From Marivivens geojensis (GTDB lineage: Bacteria > Pseudomonadota > Alphaproteobacteria > Rhodobacterales > Rhodobacteraceae), in assembly GCF_023540835.1 (NCBI RefSeq), contig NZ_JALKCU010000001.1, forward strand, positions 1,331,026 through 1,395,025: DNA of 64,000 bases, in the 5' to 3' direction. Positions within the stretch are counted from its first letter, which is position 1. Each line of letters starts with the position of its first letter. Position numbers and translations under genes: made by a program. Under the pieces are notes generated by a model, which did no database searches, was not told the DNA's origin, and saw only the letters and a list, made by a program, of their open reading frames with translations. Below are positions 8,430 to 16,907 of this stretch, piece by piece.

Positions 8430-9539
8430 TTAGTTTTGCTCGCCTTCTTGGCCGGAGGTCGGGACCGGCTCACCCTCGTGGAGGATATCTTGGGGGAGGG
8501 TGGCCGCAGATGCAACCCGTGCCGCGAGTTTGTCGGCAAATCGGTTCTGACCCAGCGTGTAGGCCAGTTTAAATGCGGCTGCGTTGCCTTTGGCATCTGC
8601 GCCACCGTGGCTTTTGACCACAGTGCCGTTCAGGCCGAGGAAAACGCCACCGTTCACATTGCGCGGGTCGATCTTTTTCTTCAAACGGCTCAGCGATGTG
8701 TAGGCAAAGGCTGCGGCCAATTTGGACCAGATCGAATAGGTGAACGATTCTTTCAGGGCGTCTGAAATCAGGCGGGCTGTGCCTTCGCCGGTTTTCAGCG
8801 CGACATTGCCGGTAAAGCCATCGGTCACGATCACATCAACGCGGTCAGAGGGCAGATCGCCACCTTCGACAAAACCGATGTATTCGAATTCGCCTTTTTC
8901 AGCGGCGGCACCGATCAGTTCATGCGCGACTTTCAGTTCGGCACGACCTTTGTGTTCTTCGGTTCCGACGTTCAGCAGACCAACGCGGGGACGGGTCAGG
9001 CCCATACCGTTGCGGGCATAAGAGGTGCCCATCAGCGCGTAGGTCAATAGGTCGTCTTCGTCGGCGCGAATATCTGCGCCTGCGTCGAGCATCACATTGA
9101 ACCCGTTGGGGTTCCGCGAAGGCCAGAGGCAGGCAATGGCCGGGCGGTTCACACCTTCGGCCTTGCGTAGACGCAACATCGACAATGCCATCAGCGCGCC
9201 AGTGTTGCCGCAAGACACGGCCGCATCGGCCTCGCCACTGCGCACCGCGTCAACGGTGGCAAGCATAGAGGTGCCTTTGGAGTTACGCAGAACCTGTGCG
9301 GGTTTGTCATCCATGGTCACGGCCCGCTCCGCATGGCGGATGGTGACACGTTTAGAGAGGCGTCGCTTTTCAACGAGCGGCGCAAGCACGGCTTCATCAC
9401 CGTGAAGAATGACTTTGGCGAGCGGTTCTTCTTCGAAGAAATACGCAAGGCCCGCAACAACAGCTGCAGGCCCTTTATCGCCACCCATGGCGTCGATTGA
9501 CAGCACTACGGATTTCGAGGCGGTTTTGGACGTATCCAT
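8430..9539 (-). CDS. plsX: Phosphate acyltransferase PlsX
   Basis: A 369-residue acyl-ACP:phosphate acyltransferase making acyl-phosphate for PlsY in phospholipid synthesis. Typical segments are LSIDAMGGDKGPAAVVAGL near the N-terminus, VSCGNTGALMALSMLRL, ALMGTSYARN and DVIVTDGFTGNVALKTGEGTA. It lies 32 bases after rpmF, and its stop abuts the fabH start, so the three form one operon on the minus strand. Confidence 0.97.
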   Translation of the reverse strand: MDTSKTASKSVVLSIDAMGGDKGPAAVVAGLAYFFEEEPLAKVILHGDEAVLAPLVEKRRLSKRVTIRHAERAVTMDDKPAQVLRNSKGTSMLATVDAVRSGEADAAVSCGNTGALMALSMLRLRKAEGVNRPAIACLWPSRNPNGFNVMLDAGADIRADEDDLLTYALMGTSYARNGMGLTRPRVGLLNVGTEEHKGRAELKVAHELIGAAAEKGEFEYIGFVEGGDLPSDRVDVIVTDGFTGNVALKTGEGTARLISDALKESFTYSIWSKLAAAFAYTSLSRLKKKIDPRNVNGGVFLGLNGTVVKSHGGADAKGNAAAFKLAYTLGQNRFADKLAARVASAATLPQDILHEGEPVPTSGQEGEQN

Positions 9540-9571
9540 CCCGTCAATTCCCCACCCGTAATGGCAAGCCC

Positions 9572-9778
9572 TTAGGCTGCGTCTTCGTCCAGATCGACGT
9601 CGTTCGCTTGAGCGATGACTTCGCGGTCAGCGTACGAGCCACAGGACGGGCATACGTGGTGCGGACGGCGCAGTTCGCCACAGGACGGGCATTCGTTCGG
9701 GTTTGCTGCAACCAGAGCGTCGTGTGCACGGCGCATGTTGCGGCGCGATTTGGAGACTTTGTTCTGCTGAACGGCCAT
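9572..9778 (-). CDS. rpmF: 50S ribosomal protein L32
   Basis: A 68-residue ribosomal protein beginning [21 protein letters not shown] complete zinc ribbon is present: Cys30, Cys33, Cys43 and Cys46 in [19 protein letters not shown]. It is the first gene of the rpmF–plsX–fabH operon and sits downstream of the DUF177 gene, which is its usual partner across bacteria. Confidence 0.97.
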   Translation of the reverse strand: MAVQQNKVSKSRRNMRRAHDALVAANPNECPSCGELRRPHHVCPSCGSYADREVIAQANDVDLDEDAA

Positions 9779-9941
9779 GTCTCTACCTATTATCTAAGGG
9801 GCACAGGGCCCGTTGTTTCGTTATCTCGGTGAAGTTCGTGGGCGTCATAGATGATATGGCGCGGCCTGTCGACCCTCGTTCGAAAGAGGTCGCGAACATA
9901 CTGCGAATCCGCAAATGTTCAACCCCATTTGATGTGGGGGC

Positions 9942-10493
9942 TTATGCGCCAGATTCGCCCTTCTTTTCAAGCGCATCTTTTAGCGAAGATAGACCTGCGA
10001 ACGGACGGGTGTCTTCGTCGCGCATCGGGGCCACGCCTGGCTCTGTGAAAATCGCTTCGCCCAGCTCTGCGCCATCGGCCCGCGGGAAGTCGGGCAGGGC
10101 GAGCGCGAGCGCTTCGGTCATGACATCAACGAGGTTCAGCGTCGTTGGAAGTTCCTCAACTGTGTCGTCTTCGGGCATCTCTACTTCACCGATCAGCGGA
10201 TCTTCGATGTCGCTGAGGTAGGTACGCTTGATCTTCTGGTCGATCCGTGTGGTCACAGGTTCGAGAGTGATCACGCAATCCTGAACAACCGTCGCGCCCA
10301 GATCGGCGAACAAAACCCAGTCATGTTTTCCCTCAGCGCGGATCAAACCATTGAACCGCAGTTTGCGAATGGCAGGGATTCCTAGGCTTTCGGCGATTTC
10401 CGCACGCTGCGCGGCATCAGGTTCAATCGTAAAAGTCGTATCGGCGCGATTGGGAAGATCGGCGAACCGTAATGTGGTCTTAGAGGTCTCCAT
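9942..10493 (-). CDS. YceD/DUF177 family protein
   Basis: A 183-residue protein of the DUF177 (YceD) family, whose members are linked to 23S rRNA accumulation and lie upstream of rpmF. Visible family features are the central strand pair VLFADLGATVVQDCVITLEPVTTRID (about 90-115), including the conserved Cys in QDCVITLEP, then PLPTTLNLVDVMTEALALALPDFPR-like acidic sequence. The C-terminus ends in KDALEKKGESGA. It is transcribed divergently from the bamE-like gene, with 81 bases between starts. Confidence 0.85.
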   Translation of the reverse strand: METSKTTLRFADLPNRADTTFTIEPDAAQRAEIAESLGIPAIRKLRFNGLIRAEGKHDWVLFADLGATVVQDCVITLEPVTTRIDQKIKRTYLSDIEDPLIGEVEMPEDDTVEELPTTLNLVDVMTEALALALPDFPRADGAELGEAIFTEPGVAPMRDEDTRPFAGLSSLKDALEKKGESGA

Positions 10494-10574
10494 GGCGCTT
10501 CAATCCTTGAACATTGGGTCTGTGGTGATGTAAGCGGATTAAAAGGCTCGGGCAGGCGATACAAGGGGGCAGCT

Positions 10575-11048
10575 ATGTTCAAATCAGGTCGCATCATCCG
10601 CAAAGGTGTTTTCGTGGTCGCAACAATGGCTGCGGTCGCCGGTCTGTCAGGCTGTGTTGAGCGGGTCGCCAACCACGGCTTTGCGCCGAAGGCAGAGGCC
10701 ATCGCCACGGTCACCCTTGGCAGCGACACCCGCGAATCTGTCATTGAAAAGCTGGGCCGCCCGACGATGGGTGGTGTGCTCGAGGATGGCGGGCTTTATT
10801 ATGTGTCTTATCAGATGCGCCACTACGGTGCGATGCCCCCCAAAGAGATCGACCGCACTGTCGTCGCTGTGACCTTTGATGCAGGCGGCATTGCGCGCAA
10901 CATCGAAACCTTTGGCCTTGCCGACGGTCGGGTGGTGTCTCTGTCGCGCCGTGTGACCGACGATAACCTGCGCGACAATGTGTTCCTGCGTCAGTTGCTT
11001 GGCTCTATCGGTCGCTTCAACGCCGCTGATATCTTTGGCTCTGATTAA
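10575..11048 (+). CDS. bamE: BamE/SmpA-like outer-membrane lipoprotein
   Basis: A 157-residue lipoprotein with a signal peptide ending in the lipobox LSGC (residues 24-27, lipidated Cys27). The body shows the SmpA/OmlA fold: VTLGSDTRESVIEKLGRPTMGG, YYVSYQMRHYG and VAVTFDAGGIARNIETFGL. Family members belong to the BAM complex, which inserts beta-barrel proteins in the outer membrane. Divergence from the DUF177–rpmF genes is a common arrangement in this group. Confidence 0.85.
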   Translation: MFKSGRIIRKGVFVVATMAAVAGLSGCVERVANHGFAPKAEAIATVTLGSDTRESVIEKLGRPTMGGVLEDGGLYYVSYQMRHYGAMPPKEIDRTVVAVTFDAGGIARNIETFGLADGRVVSLSRRVTDDNLRDNVFLRQLLGSIGRFNAADIFGSD

Positions 11049-11117
11049 AATCGCTTTGCGGCGTTACCGTTCAGGATCAATATACCTGTTACATCCCGCG
11101 CCTATGGTGGTGGGGGC

Positions 11118-11888
11118 ATGAGTGCAGAGGGTGATCCCATGCGGGTGATGTTGCGTAAGGGACGCTATGCGGCCCGATTGGCAGAAACTGATCAAGACCT
11201 AAAGGCAGCGCAACGCCTGCGCTATGCCTGTTTCATTGCAGACGGTGGGCAAGCCGACGGGATCGAGGCGGATGATTTTGATGCCCGCTGCCAGCACATG
11301 CTCGTTGAGGATACGCGCTCAGGCGATCTCGTCTGCTGTTTCCGTCTGATGCCGCTCTCTGGTGGCGCAGAAATCGGTCAGAGCTATTCCGCGCAATATT
11401 ATGAACTTTCCGCGCTAAAGGCCTTTGACGGGCCGATGGTTGAGATGGGGCGGTTCTGTATCCACCCTGATCACAAAGATCCCGACATCCTGCGTGTCGC
11501 TTGGGGTGCCATGACCCGATTTGTCGATGACAATGGTGTTGAGATGCTGTTCGGCTGTTCGTCCTTCTGGGGCACCGAAGCGGAAAGCTATCTGGATGCC
11601 TTTGACATGCTTGCCGAAAAGCACCTTGCGCCAATGCGCTGGTTACCCAAAGTCAAAGCGCCCAAGGTGATCCGTTTCGCCGCTGAACGTCTACGCAGGC
11701 CCTTTGACCGCAAGAGGGCGATGCTGGGAATGCCGCCCTTGCTCAAGACCTATCTGCTGATGGGCGGCTGGGTGAGCGATCATGCTGTGGTTGATAATGA
11801 CCTGAATACGCTGCATGTTTTCACGGGCCTCGAGATCCGCGCGATCCCGCCTGCACGGGCAAAGGCACTGCGGATGGTGGCGGGGTAA
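11118..11888 (+). CDS. olsB: L-ornithine N-alpha-acyltransferase OlsB
   Basis: A 256-residue GNAT-fold enzyme related to OlsB, which transfers a 3-hydroxyacyl group from ACP to ornithine, giving lyso-ornithine lipid. Typical segments are GRYAARLAETDQDLKAAQRLRYACF, FRLMPLSGG, SYSAQYYELSAL, VEMGRFCIHPDH, FGCSSFWGTE and the C-terminal PPLLKTYLLMGGWVSDHAVVD. The olsA partner is not next to it. It starts 69 bases after bamE, preceded by GGTGGTGGGGGC, and a dispersed repeat follows its stop. Confidence 0.88.
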   Translation: MSAEGDPMRVMLRKGRYAARLAETDQDLKAAQRLRYACFIADGGQADGIEADDFDARCQHMLVEDTRSGDLVCCFRLMPLSGGAEIGQSYSAQYYELSALKAFDGPMVEMGRFCIHPDHKDPDILRVAWGAMTRFVDDNGVEMLFGCSSFWGTEAESYLDAFDMLAEKHLAPMRWLPKVKAPKVIRFAAERLRRPFDRKRAMLGMPPLLKTYLLMGGWVSDHAVVDNDLNTLHVFTGLEIRAIPPARAKALRMVAG

Positions 11889-11935
11889 GGGGGCTCTGCC
11901 CCCTGCACCCCCGGGATATTTGAGGCACAAAGGCA
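11889..11935. repeat. Dispersed intergenic repeat, copy 2
   Basis: AGGGGGCTCTGCCCCC forms a hairpin followed by TGCACCCCCGGGATATTTGA and GGCACAAAGGCA. It matches the block at 3995-4038 with only a few differences, and like that copy it starts directly after a stop codon. The hairpin lacks a T-run, so it does not look like a normal intrinsic terminator. Confidence 0.7.
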
Positions 11936-11999
11936 GGGGCGATGGACCTAGGCGTGATGCGTCGTTATATCGGGGCCAAGTCGAGCCAAGGAGAGCCCC

Positions 12000-12818
12000 A
12001 TGCATCGCGTTACAATCGGAAATCTAGAAGTTGCCAATGATCTGCCGTTTGCGCTGATCGCGGGGCCGTGCCAGCTCGAGAGCCTTGATCACGCACGTAT
12101 GTTGGCGGAAAAAATCGCTGAGGCGTGTGCGGCGACGGGCACGGGGTTCGTGTTCAAGGGGTCCTACGATAAGGCGAACCGTTCGTCGCTGGGTGGTAAG
12201 CGCGGGATTGGCGCAGAGGCTGGCCTGACGATCCTTTCGAAAATCCGCGAAGAGTTCGGTTGCCCCGTGATCACCGATGTGCACGAGACACACCATTGCG
12301 CGATGGCGGCCGAGTTTGTCGATATCCTGCAAATCCCAGCGTTCCTTTGCCGTCAGACCGACCTTTTGTTGGCTGCGGGCGAGACGGGCAAGGCGATCAA
12401 CGTCAAGAAGGGGCAGTTCCTTGCGCCTTGGGATATGAAGAACGTCGCGGCCAAGATTGAGAGCACGGGTAACACCAACATCATGCTCTGTGAGCGTGGC
12501 ACATCGTTTGGTTACAATACACTTGTCAGCGATTTCCGTGGTCTGCCGACTATGGCTGAAACGGGCTATCCTGTCGTCTTTGATGCGACCCACTCGGTGC
12601 AGCAACCGGGCGGTAATGGTAATTCCTCGGGCGGTGATCGTCGCATGGTGCCGCCTCTTGCACGTGCTGCGGTTGCTGTTGGCTGTGCGGCTTTGTTCAT
12701 CGAAACCCACGAAGACCCTGACAATGCGCCCTCTGATGGCCCAAACATGGTGCCGATTGAGCAGTTGCAGGGGCTTTTGGCTCAGCTTAGGGCGCTAGAC
12801 ACGGTGATGAAGGGCTAA
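12000..12818 (+). CDS. kdsA: 3-deoxy-8-phosphooctulonate synthase
   Basis: A 272-residue KDO-8-phosphate synthase joining phosphoenolpyruvate and arabinose 5-phosphate for lipopolysaccharide core synthesis. Typical segments are LIAGPCQLES, FVFKGSYDKANRSS, ITDVHE, DILQIPAFLCRQTDLL, VKKGQFLAPWDM, ERGTSFGYNTLV and FDATHSVQQPGG. An excellent AAGGAG lies upstream of the ATG. It ends at a bidirectional terminator shared with the converging fpr gene. Confidence 0.96.
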   Translation: MHRVTIGNLEVANDLPFALIAGPCQLESLDHARMLAEKIAEACAATGTGFVFKGSYDKANRSSLGGKRGIGAEAGLTILSKIREEFGCPVITDVHETHHCAMAAEFVDILQIPAFLCRQTDLLLAAGETGKAINVKKGQFLAPWDMKNVAAKIESTGNTNIMLCERGTSFGYNTLVSDFRGLPTMAETGYPVVFDATHSVQQPGGNGNSSGGDRRMVPPLARAAVAVGCAALFIETHEDPDNAPSDGPNMVPIEQLQGLLAQLRALDTVMKG

Positions 12819-12828
12819 GGCCTGAAAG

Positions 12829-12860
12829 TAAAAAAGCCCGCCGATTGGCGGGCTTTTGTT
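12829..12860. terminator. Bidirectional rho-independent terminator (kdsA / fpr)
   Basis: AAAAGCCCGCC (12832-12842) pairs with GGCGGGCTTTT (12847-12857) around a GATT loop. There are T-runs on both strands, between the convergent kdsA and fpr genes. Confidence 0.85.
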
Positions 12861-12875
12861 TTCCGTTCGATCCGA

Positions 12876-13742
12876 TCAATCGAGGAAGGCTTTTTCCACC
12901 ACGTAATGTTGTGGGTTGGAATTCGCGCCCTCAACCAGTCCATACCCTTCGAGCATGTCTTTGATCTCAAGGTTAAAGGCGAGGTTGCCACAGACCATCG
13001 CGCGGTCGTCGTTCGGGTTGATCTGCGGCACGCCGAGATCCTCAAACGCTTCGCCCTTGCGCATCAGGTCAGTGATGCGGCCCATTTTTGGGCTCTCTTC
13101 GCGGGTGGTGGTCGGGTAGTATTTGATCTTCTTCCAGAAGCCTTCACCGATCACCTCGTTCAACAATTCGTCGGTTTTCAGGCTTTCGATCAAATCGCGA
13201 CCATAGGTCAGTTCGCCGACTTCGCGGCAGGTGTGGGTGATGATGACTTCATCGTAGTCTTGGTAGGTTTGCGGTTCACGCAAGAGCGACGCGAACGGCG
13301 CAAAGCCTGTACCAGTCGCAAAGAACCAAATCCGTTTGCCGGGCAGCAGCGCATCATGCACCAGCGTGCCGACCGGTTTCGGACGCAAGATCACCTCATC
13401 ACCGACTTCGATGTGTTGAAGTTTCGAGGTCAGCGGGCCGTCTTGAACCTTGATCGAGTAGAACTCCAGCTCTTCGTCCCAAGAAGGCGAGGCGATGGAG
13501 TACGCGCGCAACAGCGGCTTTTGTTTGCCCGTTGCGGGATCAGGATCACCCATGAGGCCGATCATCACAAACTCGCCCGAGCGGAACCGCATCGACGCAG
13601 GACGGGTGCAGCGGAACGAAAACAGGCGGTCGGTGTAGTGCTTAACCTCAGTGACGACTTGAGCGTCAGGCAGGTGTGGCTTTGCAGCGGCTTCTTTCAC
13701 AGGGGCGTCTTTCACGAGTGTCGGTTCGGTCATATCTGTCAT
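12876..13742 (-). CDS. fpr: Ferredoxin/flavodoxin--NADP reductase
   Basis: A 288-residue FAD enzyme exchanging electrons between NADPH and ferredoxin. The FAD motif RAYSIASPSWDE, the phosphate-binding GTLVHDALLPGKRIWFFATGTGFAPFASLLRE and the C-terminal MVCGNLAFNLEIKDMLEGYGLVEG with a terminal VEKAFLD are typical of bacterial subclass I FPRs. About 30 extra residues rich in Lys and Ala precede the FAD domain. It is downstream of the cys genes on the same strand (59-base gap), so it may feed electrons to the sulfite reductase hemoprotein, because no cysJ flavoprotein is present. Confidence 0.92.
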   Translation of the reverse strand: MTDMTEPTLVKDAPVKEAAAKPHLPDAQVVTEVKHYTDRLFSFRCTRPASMRFRSGEFVMIGLMGDPDPATGKQKPLLRAYSIASPSWDEELEFYSIKVQDGPLTSKLQHIEVGDEVILRPKPVGTLVHDALLPGKRIWFFATGTGFAPFASLLREPQTYQDYDEVIITHTCREVGELTYGRDLIESLKTDELLNEVIGEGFWKKIKYYPTTTREESPKMGRITDLMRKGEAFEDLGVPQINPNDDRAMVCGNLAFNLEIKDMLEGYGLVEGANSNPQHYVVEKAFLD

Positions 13743-13801
13743 ATGGGCGGCTTAAAGCCCAATCCATCATTAAACTTTGATCTGTGTCAGGAAAGGGCAA
13801 A

Positions 13802-14203
13802 TCAGCCCCGCATGCGCGCCTGATAATCGTTTGCTTGCCAATTTGCACGTGTCAGCCACAGGTTTTCAGGCTGACGTGCGGCCAATTCGTCACTGATCGC
13901 GACTTCGTCAAAGCCCGAACGGCGGGCCATGGCGTATTGTTCGCAGATCACGTGACCTTGGGCGCGGAGGCGACCTTTGAACCCGAGGCGGCGCAGTTGT
14001 GCCGCAAGGGTGAACCCGCGACCGTCTGCAAAGGATGGGAATTCGACCGCGATAACTGAGGCAGAGAGCGCCTTGGGCAGATCGGCAGGGTTGGAGTTCG
14101 ACGGGATCAGGATCGCGGTTTCACCTGCGGCTTCACCCAAAGCGGTGAACGGTGCGTTGTGGTCATCGGCCGCAAAGCCAGTATCGGTGACGATTACAGT
14201 CAT
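13802..14203 (-). CDS. DUF934 family protein of the cys operon
   Basis: A 133-residue protein of the DUF934 family, repeatedly found beside cysH and cysI in proteobacteria. It shows ALSASVIAVEFPSFADGRGFTLAAQLR (residues about 45-71) followed by GFKGRLRAQGHVICEQYAMARRSGFDEVAI, a typical conserved core. Its biochemical role is not established; an accessory function in sulfite reduction is inferred from context. The ATG at 14203 is chosen because TAAGGAGACTGAC stands directly ahead; it begins 11 bases after the cysH stop. Confidence 0.85.
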   Translation of the reverse strand: MTVIVTDTGFAADDHNAPFTALGEAAGETAILIPSNSNPADLPKALSASVIAVEFPSFADGRGFTLAAQLRRLGFKGRLRAQGHVICEQYAMARRSGFDEVAISDELAARQPENLWLTRANWQANDYQARMRG

Positions 14204-14213
14204 GTCAGTCTCC

Positions 14214-14948
14214 TTAGGCGGCTTGGCCGTTGCGCACGACCTTGCCATCTACGATGTGGATGCCACATTCGGTTTTGTTCGAGTTGCGCCAGCGACCAGC
14301 GCGTGGATCTTCGCCTTCTTTCACAGGGCTGGTGCAGGGGGCACATCCGATAGACGGATAGCCTTGGGCGACCAGCGGGTGACGCGGCAGACGGTTTTCG
14401 GTCATATAGTCCTGAAGATCGTTCACATCCCAATGGCAGAGCGGGTTGATCTTGATCCGGTGGTCGTCCTCGTTCTCAAAGAACTCGAGCGCAGAACGTG
14501 TCGTGCCCTGATACCGTTTCCGACCCGTGATCCATGCGTCATAGCCCTTGAGCGCGTCTTGCAGCGGCTGGGTTTTGCGTAGGTTACAGCAGGCGTCAGT
14601 GTTGAACTGATGCAGTGTGCCATCGGGGTCTTCAATCCGTTTTGCCTTGTCCGCAGCACGAATGATCTGAAGGTTTTTCAGGTTCAACCGTTCGGTCAGC
14701 TCCTGCTGATAAGCCAGTGTTTCGGCAAACAGCATTTCGGTATCGATAAACAACACGGGTGTCGTGTTATCGATGACGGACACGAGGTGCAAAAGCACGA
14801 CGGACTCGGCCCCAAAGGACGACACCATCGCCGTTTTGCCGACTTGAGCGTCCTTTAGCGCATGTTCGAGAACCGCAGTCGCACTGTGGTGTTTGTAGCG
14901 GGCATTCAAAGCGTCAACCCGTTGTTGGACGGGTTCACTCAGCGGCAT
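14214..14948 (-). CDS. cysH: Adenylyl-sulfate (APS) reductase, CysH family
   Basis: A 244-residue thioredoxin-dependent reductase making sulfite. The PP-loop-like SSFGAESVVLLHL (residues 43-55), Cys120-Cys121 in DACCNLRK, Cys202/Cys205 in GCAPCT and the catalytic ECGIH (227-231) are present. The two extra cysteine pairs are the 4Fe-4S ligands that mark the bacterial APS-using form rather than the PAPS-using E. coli form. Its start overlaps the cysI stop by 14 bases. Confidence 0.95.
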   Translation of the reverse strand: MPLSEPVQQRVDALNARYKHHSATAVLEHALKDAQVGKTAMVSSFGAESVVLLHLVSVIDNTTPVLFIDTEMLFAETLAYQQELTERLNLKNLQIIRAADKAKRIEDPDGTLHQFNTDACCNLRKTQPLQDALKGYDAWITGRKRYQGTTRSALEFFENEDDHRIKINPLCHWDVNDLQDYMTENRLPRHPLVAQGYPSIGCAPCTSPVKEGEDPRAGRWRNSNKTECGIHIVDGKVVRNGQAA

Positions 14949-16605
14949 GGGCTGCGGCCTCCTCGTAGAGTGCGGCTTTGAACGGCTCTAGACCGAGACG
15001 CTTATATGCGTCGAGGAAGGTCTCGGCAGGCGTTTGGCGAAGGGCGAGGTAAGCCATTACGATTCGTTCAATTGCATTGGTAATGTCTTCAGCCGCAAAG
15101 CCTGGTCCTGTCTTGTCGCCAATAACCGCGTCTTGGGTGCCGTCACCGCCTAGCGTGATCTGGTAGTTTTCAACCCCAGCGCGATCAAGGCCCAGAATGC
15201 CGATGTGACCAACGTGGTGGTGACCACAGGCGTTGATGCAGCCCGAGATTTTGATCTTGAGCGGACCAATATCGTGTTCCAGCTTCAGATCGTCAAAGCG
15301 CTGCGCGATCTCCTGTGCGATTGGGATCGACCGAGCAGTCGCAAGGGCGCAATAGTCCATACCGGGGCAAGCGATGATGTCAGAGATCAGGCCAACGTTG
15401 GCGGTCGCCAGATCAGCCACCTTCAGCGCGTCATAGATTGCGGGCAGGTCGGCCTTGTGAACGTGAGGCAGAACGACGTTTTGTTCGTGGCTAATGCGCA
15501 GTTCGTCGTGACCATAAGCCTCGGCAAGGTTTGCCATAGCGCGCATCTGATCAGCGGTCGCATCACCCGGAGTTGCCCCATGCTTTTTCACCGAAATAGT
15601 GACGATGGCATAGTCGTCTGACTTGTGATCACTCAGGTTCGTATCGACCCATGACCGGAACGCAGGGTCAGTCGCGTAGCGTGCGTCGAACACATCTTTA
15701 GATTTAGTTTCGTACACAGGCTCACGGAAAAATTGTTCGATTTCTGCAAGAATTTCCTGATCGACGCCGGTAAATCCTGCCCGAATTTGTTCGAAACGTT
15801 CATCCGTAAGTTGAGAGAATTCGTCCAGACCGTTCTCGAACACGGTGATTTTGATCCGTGCTTTATACTTGTTGTCGCGACGACCTAGAAGGTTCCAGAC
15901 GGACACGACGGCCTCAACGTAGGGCAGCAGGTCTTCTTTGGGCAGGAAGTCACGAATGACCTTGCCGATCATCGGGGTGCGGCCCAAGCCACCTCCAACG
16001 ATGATCTGATAGCCGATCTCGCCTGCAGCATTACGGACGATCCGAATACCGATATCATGCGCTTTGGTCACGGCGCGGTCTTGTTCGCCGCCAGAGACCG
16101 CGATCTTGAACTTACGCGGCAGGAACTGGAACTCTGGGTGGTCAGTGGACCACTGACGCAGCAGTTCGGCCACAGGACGCGGGTCCGCAACCTCATCGGC
16201 GGCAGCGCCAGCAAAGTGGTCGGCGGTCACGTTGCGGATCGTGTTGCCCGAGGTTTGCAGCGCGTGCATTTCCACATCGGCCAATGCCTCGAGGATATCA
16301 GGCACGTCCTGCAGCTTCGGCCAGTTGAATTGGATGTTCTGACGGGTGGTGAAGTGGCCGTAGCCCTTGTCCCACTTTTCCGCAATCATCGCGAGTTGGC
16401 GCATTTGACGGCTGTTGAGCGTGCCATAGGGGATCGCAACGCGCAGCATATAGGCGTGCAGTTGCAAATACAGACCATTCATCAGGCGGAGTGGACGGAA
16501 TTCGTCTTCGGTCAATTGCCCTTTGATACGGCGTTCCACCTGATCGCGGAATTGTGCAACGCGAGAGCGGACAAAGGCTTCGTCAAAGTTGTTATACTTG
16601 TACAT
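14935..16605 (-). CDS. cysI: Assimilatory sulfite reductase hemoprotein
   Basis: A 556-residue siroheme and 4Fe-4S enzyme reducing sulfite to sulfide. The cluster/siroheme cysteines are all present: Cys413 and Cys419 in CPGMDYCALA, Cys456 and Cys460 in SGCINACGHH. Duplicated ferredoxin-like halves appear as RQNIQFNW (about 88-95) and EQNVVLPHV (about 374-382). No CysJ is nearby, so a ferredoxin-type electron donor, perhaps through the downstream Fpr, is inferred. A nitrite reductase role is possible in the family, but the neighbouring cysH argues for sulfite. Confidence 0.92.
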   Translation of the reverse strand: MYKYNNFDEAFVRSRVAQFRDQVERRIKGQLTEDEFRPLRLMNGLYLQLHAYMLRVAIPYGTLNSRQMRQLAMIAEKWDKGYGHFTTRQNIQFNWPKLQDVPDILEALADVEMHALQTSGNTIRNVTADHFAGAAADEVADPRPVAELLRQWSTDHPEFQFLPRKFKIAVSGGEQDRAVTKAHDIGIRIVRNAAGEIGYQIIVGGGLGRTPMIGKVIRDFLPKEDLLPYVEAVVSVWNLLGRRDNKYKARIKITVFENGLDEFSQLTDERFEQIRAGFTGVDQEILAEIEQFFREPVYETKSKDVFDARYATDPAFRSWVDTNLSDHKSDDYAIVTISVKKHGATPGDATADQMRAMANLAEAYGHDELRISHEQNVVLPHVHKADLPAIYDALKVADLATANVGLISDIIACPGMDYCALATARSIPIAQEIAQRFDDLKLEHDIGPLKIKISGCINACGHHHVGHIGILGLDRAGVENYQITLGGDGTQDAVIGDKTGPGFAAEDITNAIERIVMAYLALRQTPAETFLDAYKRLGLEPFKAALYEEAAAHAAE

Positions 16606-16907
16606 TAGTTCAGCTCCACCTGTTTGCCGTGGGCATAGTTCGACGGGCCACGGGTGCGGAATTCTTCGCGGAAATGGGTCGGTTCGGGGCCGTTCGGGCC
16701 AGCCTTCGCATCAGCTAGGTAAGGACCAACGATGATGTTTGCTTGGCCATTGGCAAAGAGAAGGCGGATGTCAGCGTGAGCCTCATCCTCAATGAACTCG
16801 GCATCATGCATCGATTTCGACCAACGGTCGTCGGCGGTCAGCCAGACAGCATCCCCATCGAGGAGAAGGTTTGCGGTAATCACTTTTGGGGTAAAGCGGC
16901 GGCTCAT
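16605..16907 (-). CDS. DUF2849 family protein of the cys operon
   Basis: A 100-residue protein of the DUF2849 type (KVITANLLLDGDAVWLTADDRWS … LLFANGQANIIVGPYLADAK). Relatives lie between cysG and cysI in many alphaproteobacteria; the activity is unknown. Its start overlaps the cysG 3' end by 4 bases (ATGA-type junction) and its stop touches the cysI start, so it is tightly embedded in the operon. Confidence 0.85.
   Translation of the reverse strand: MSRRFTPKVITANLLLDGDAVWLTADDRWSKSMHDAEFIEDEAHADIRLLFANGQANIIVGPYLADAKAGPNGPEPTHFREEFRTRGPSNYAHGKQVELN

Noticed and set aside
12906..13823. Plus-strand frame of 305 codons opposite fpr
   Set aside because: fpr has intact FAD and NADP motifs; the opposite frame looks like a codon shadow.
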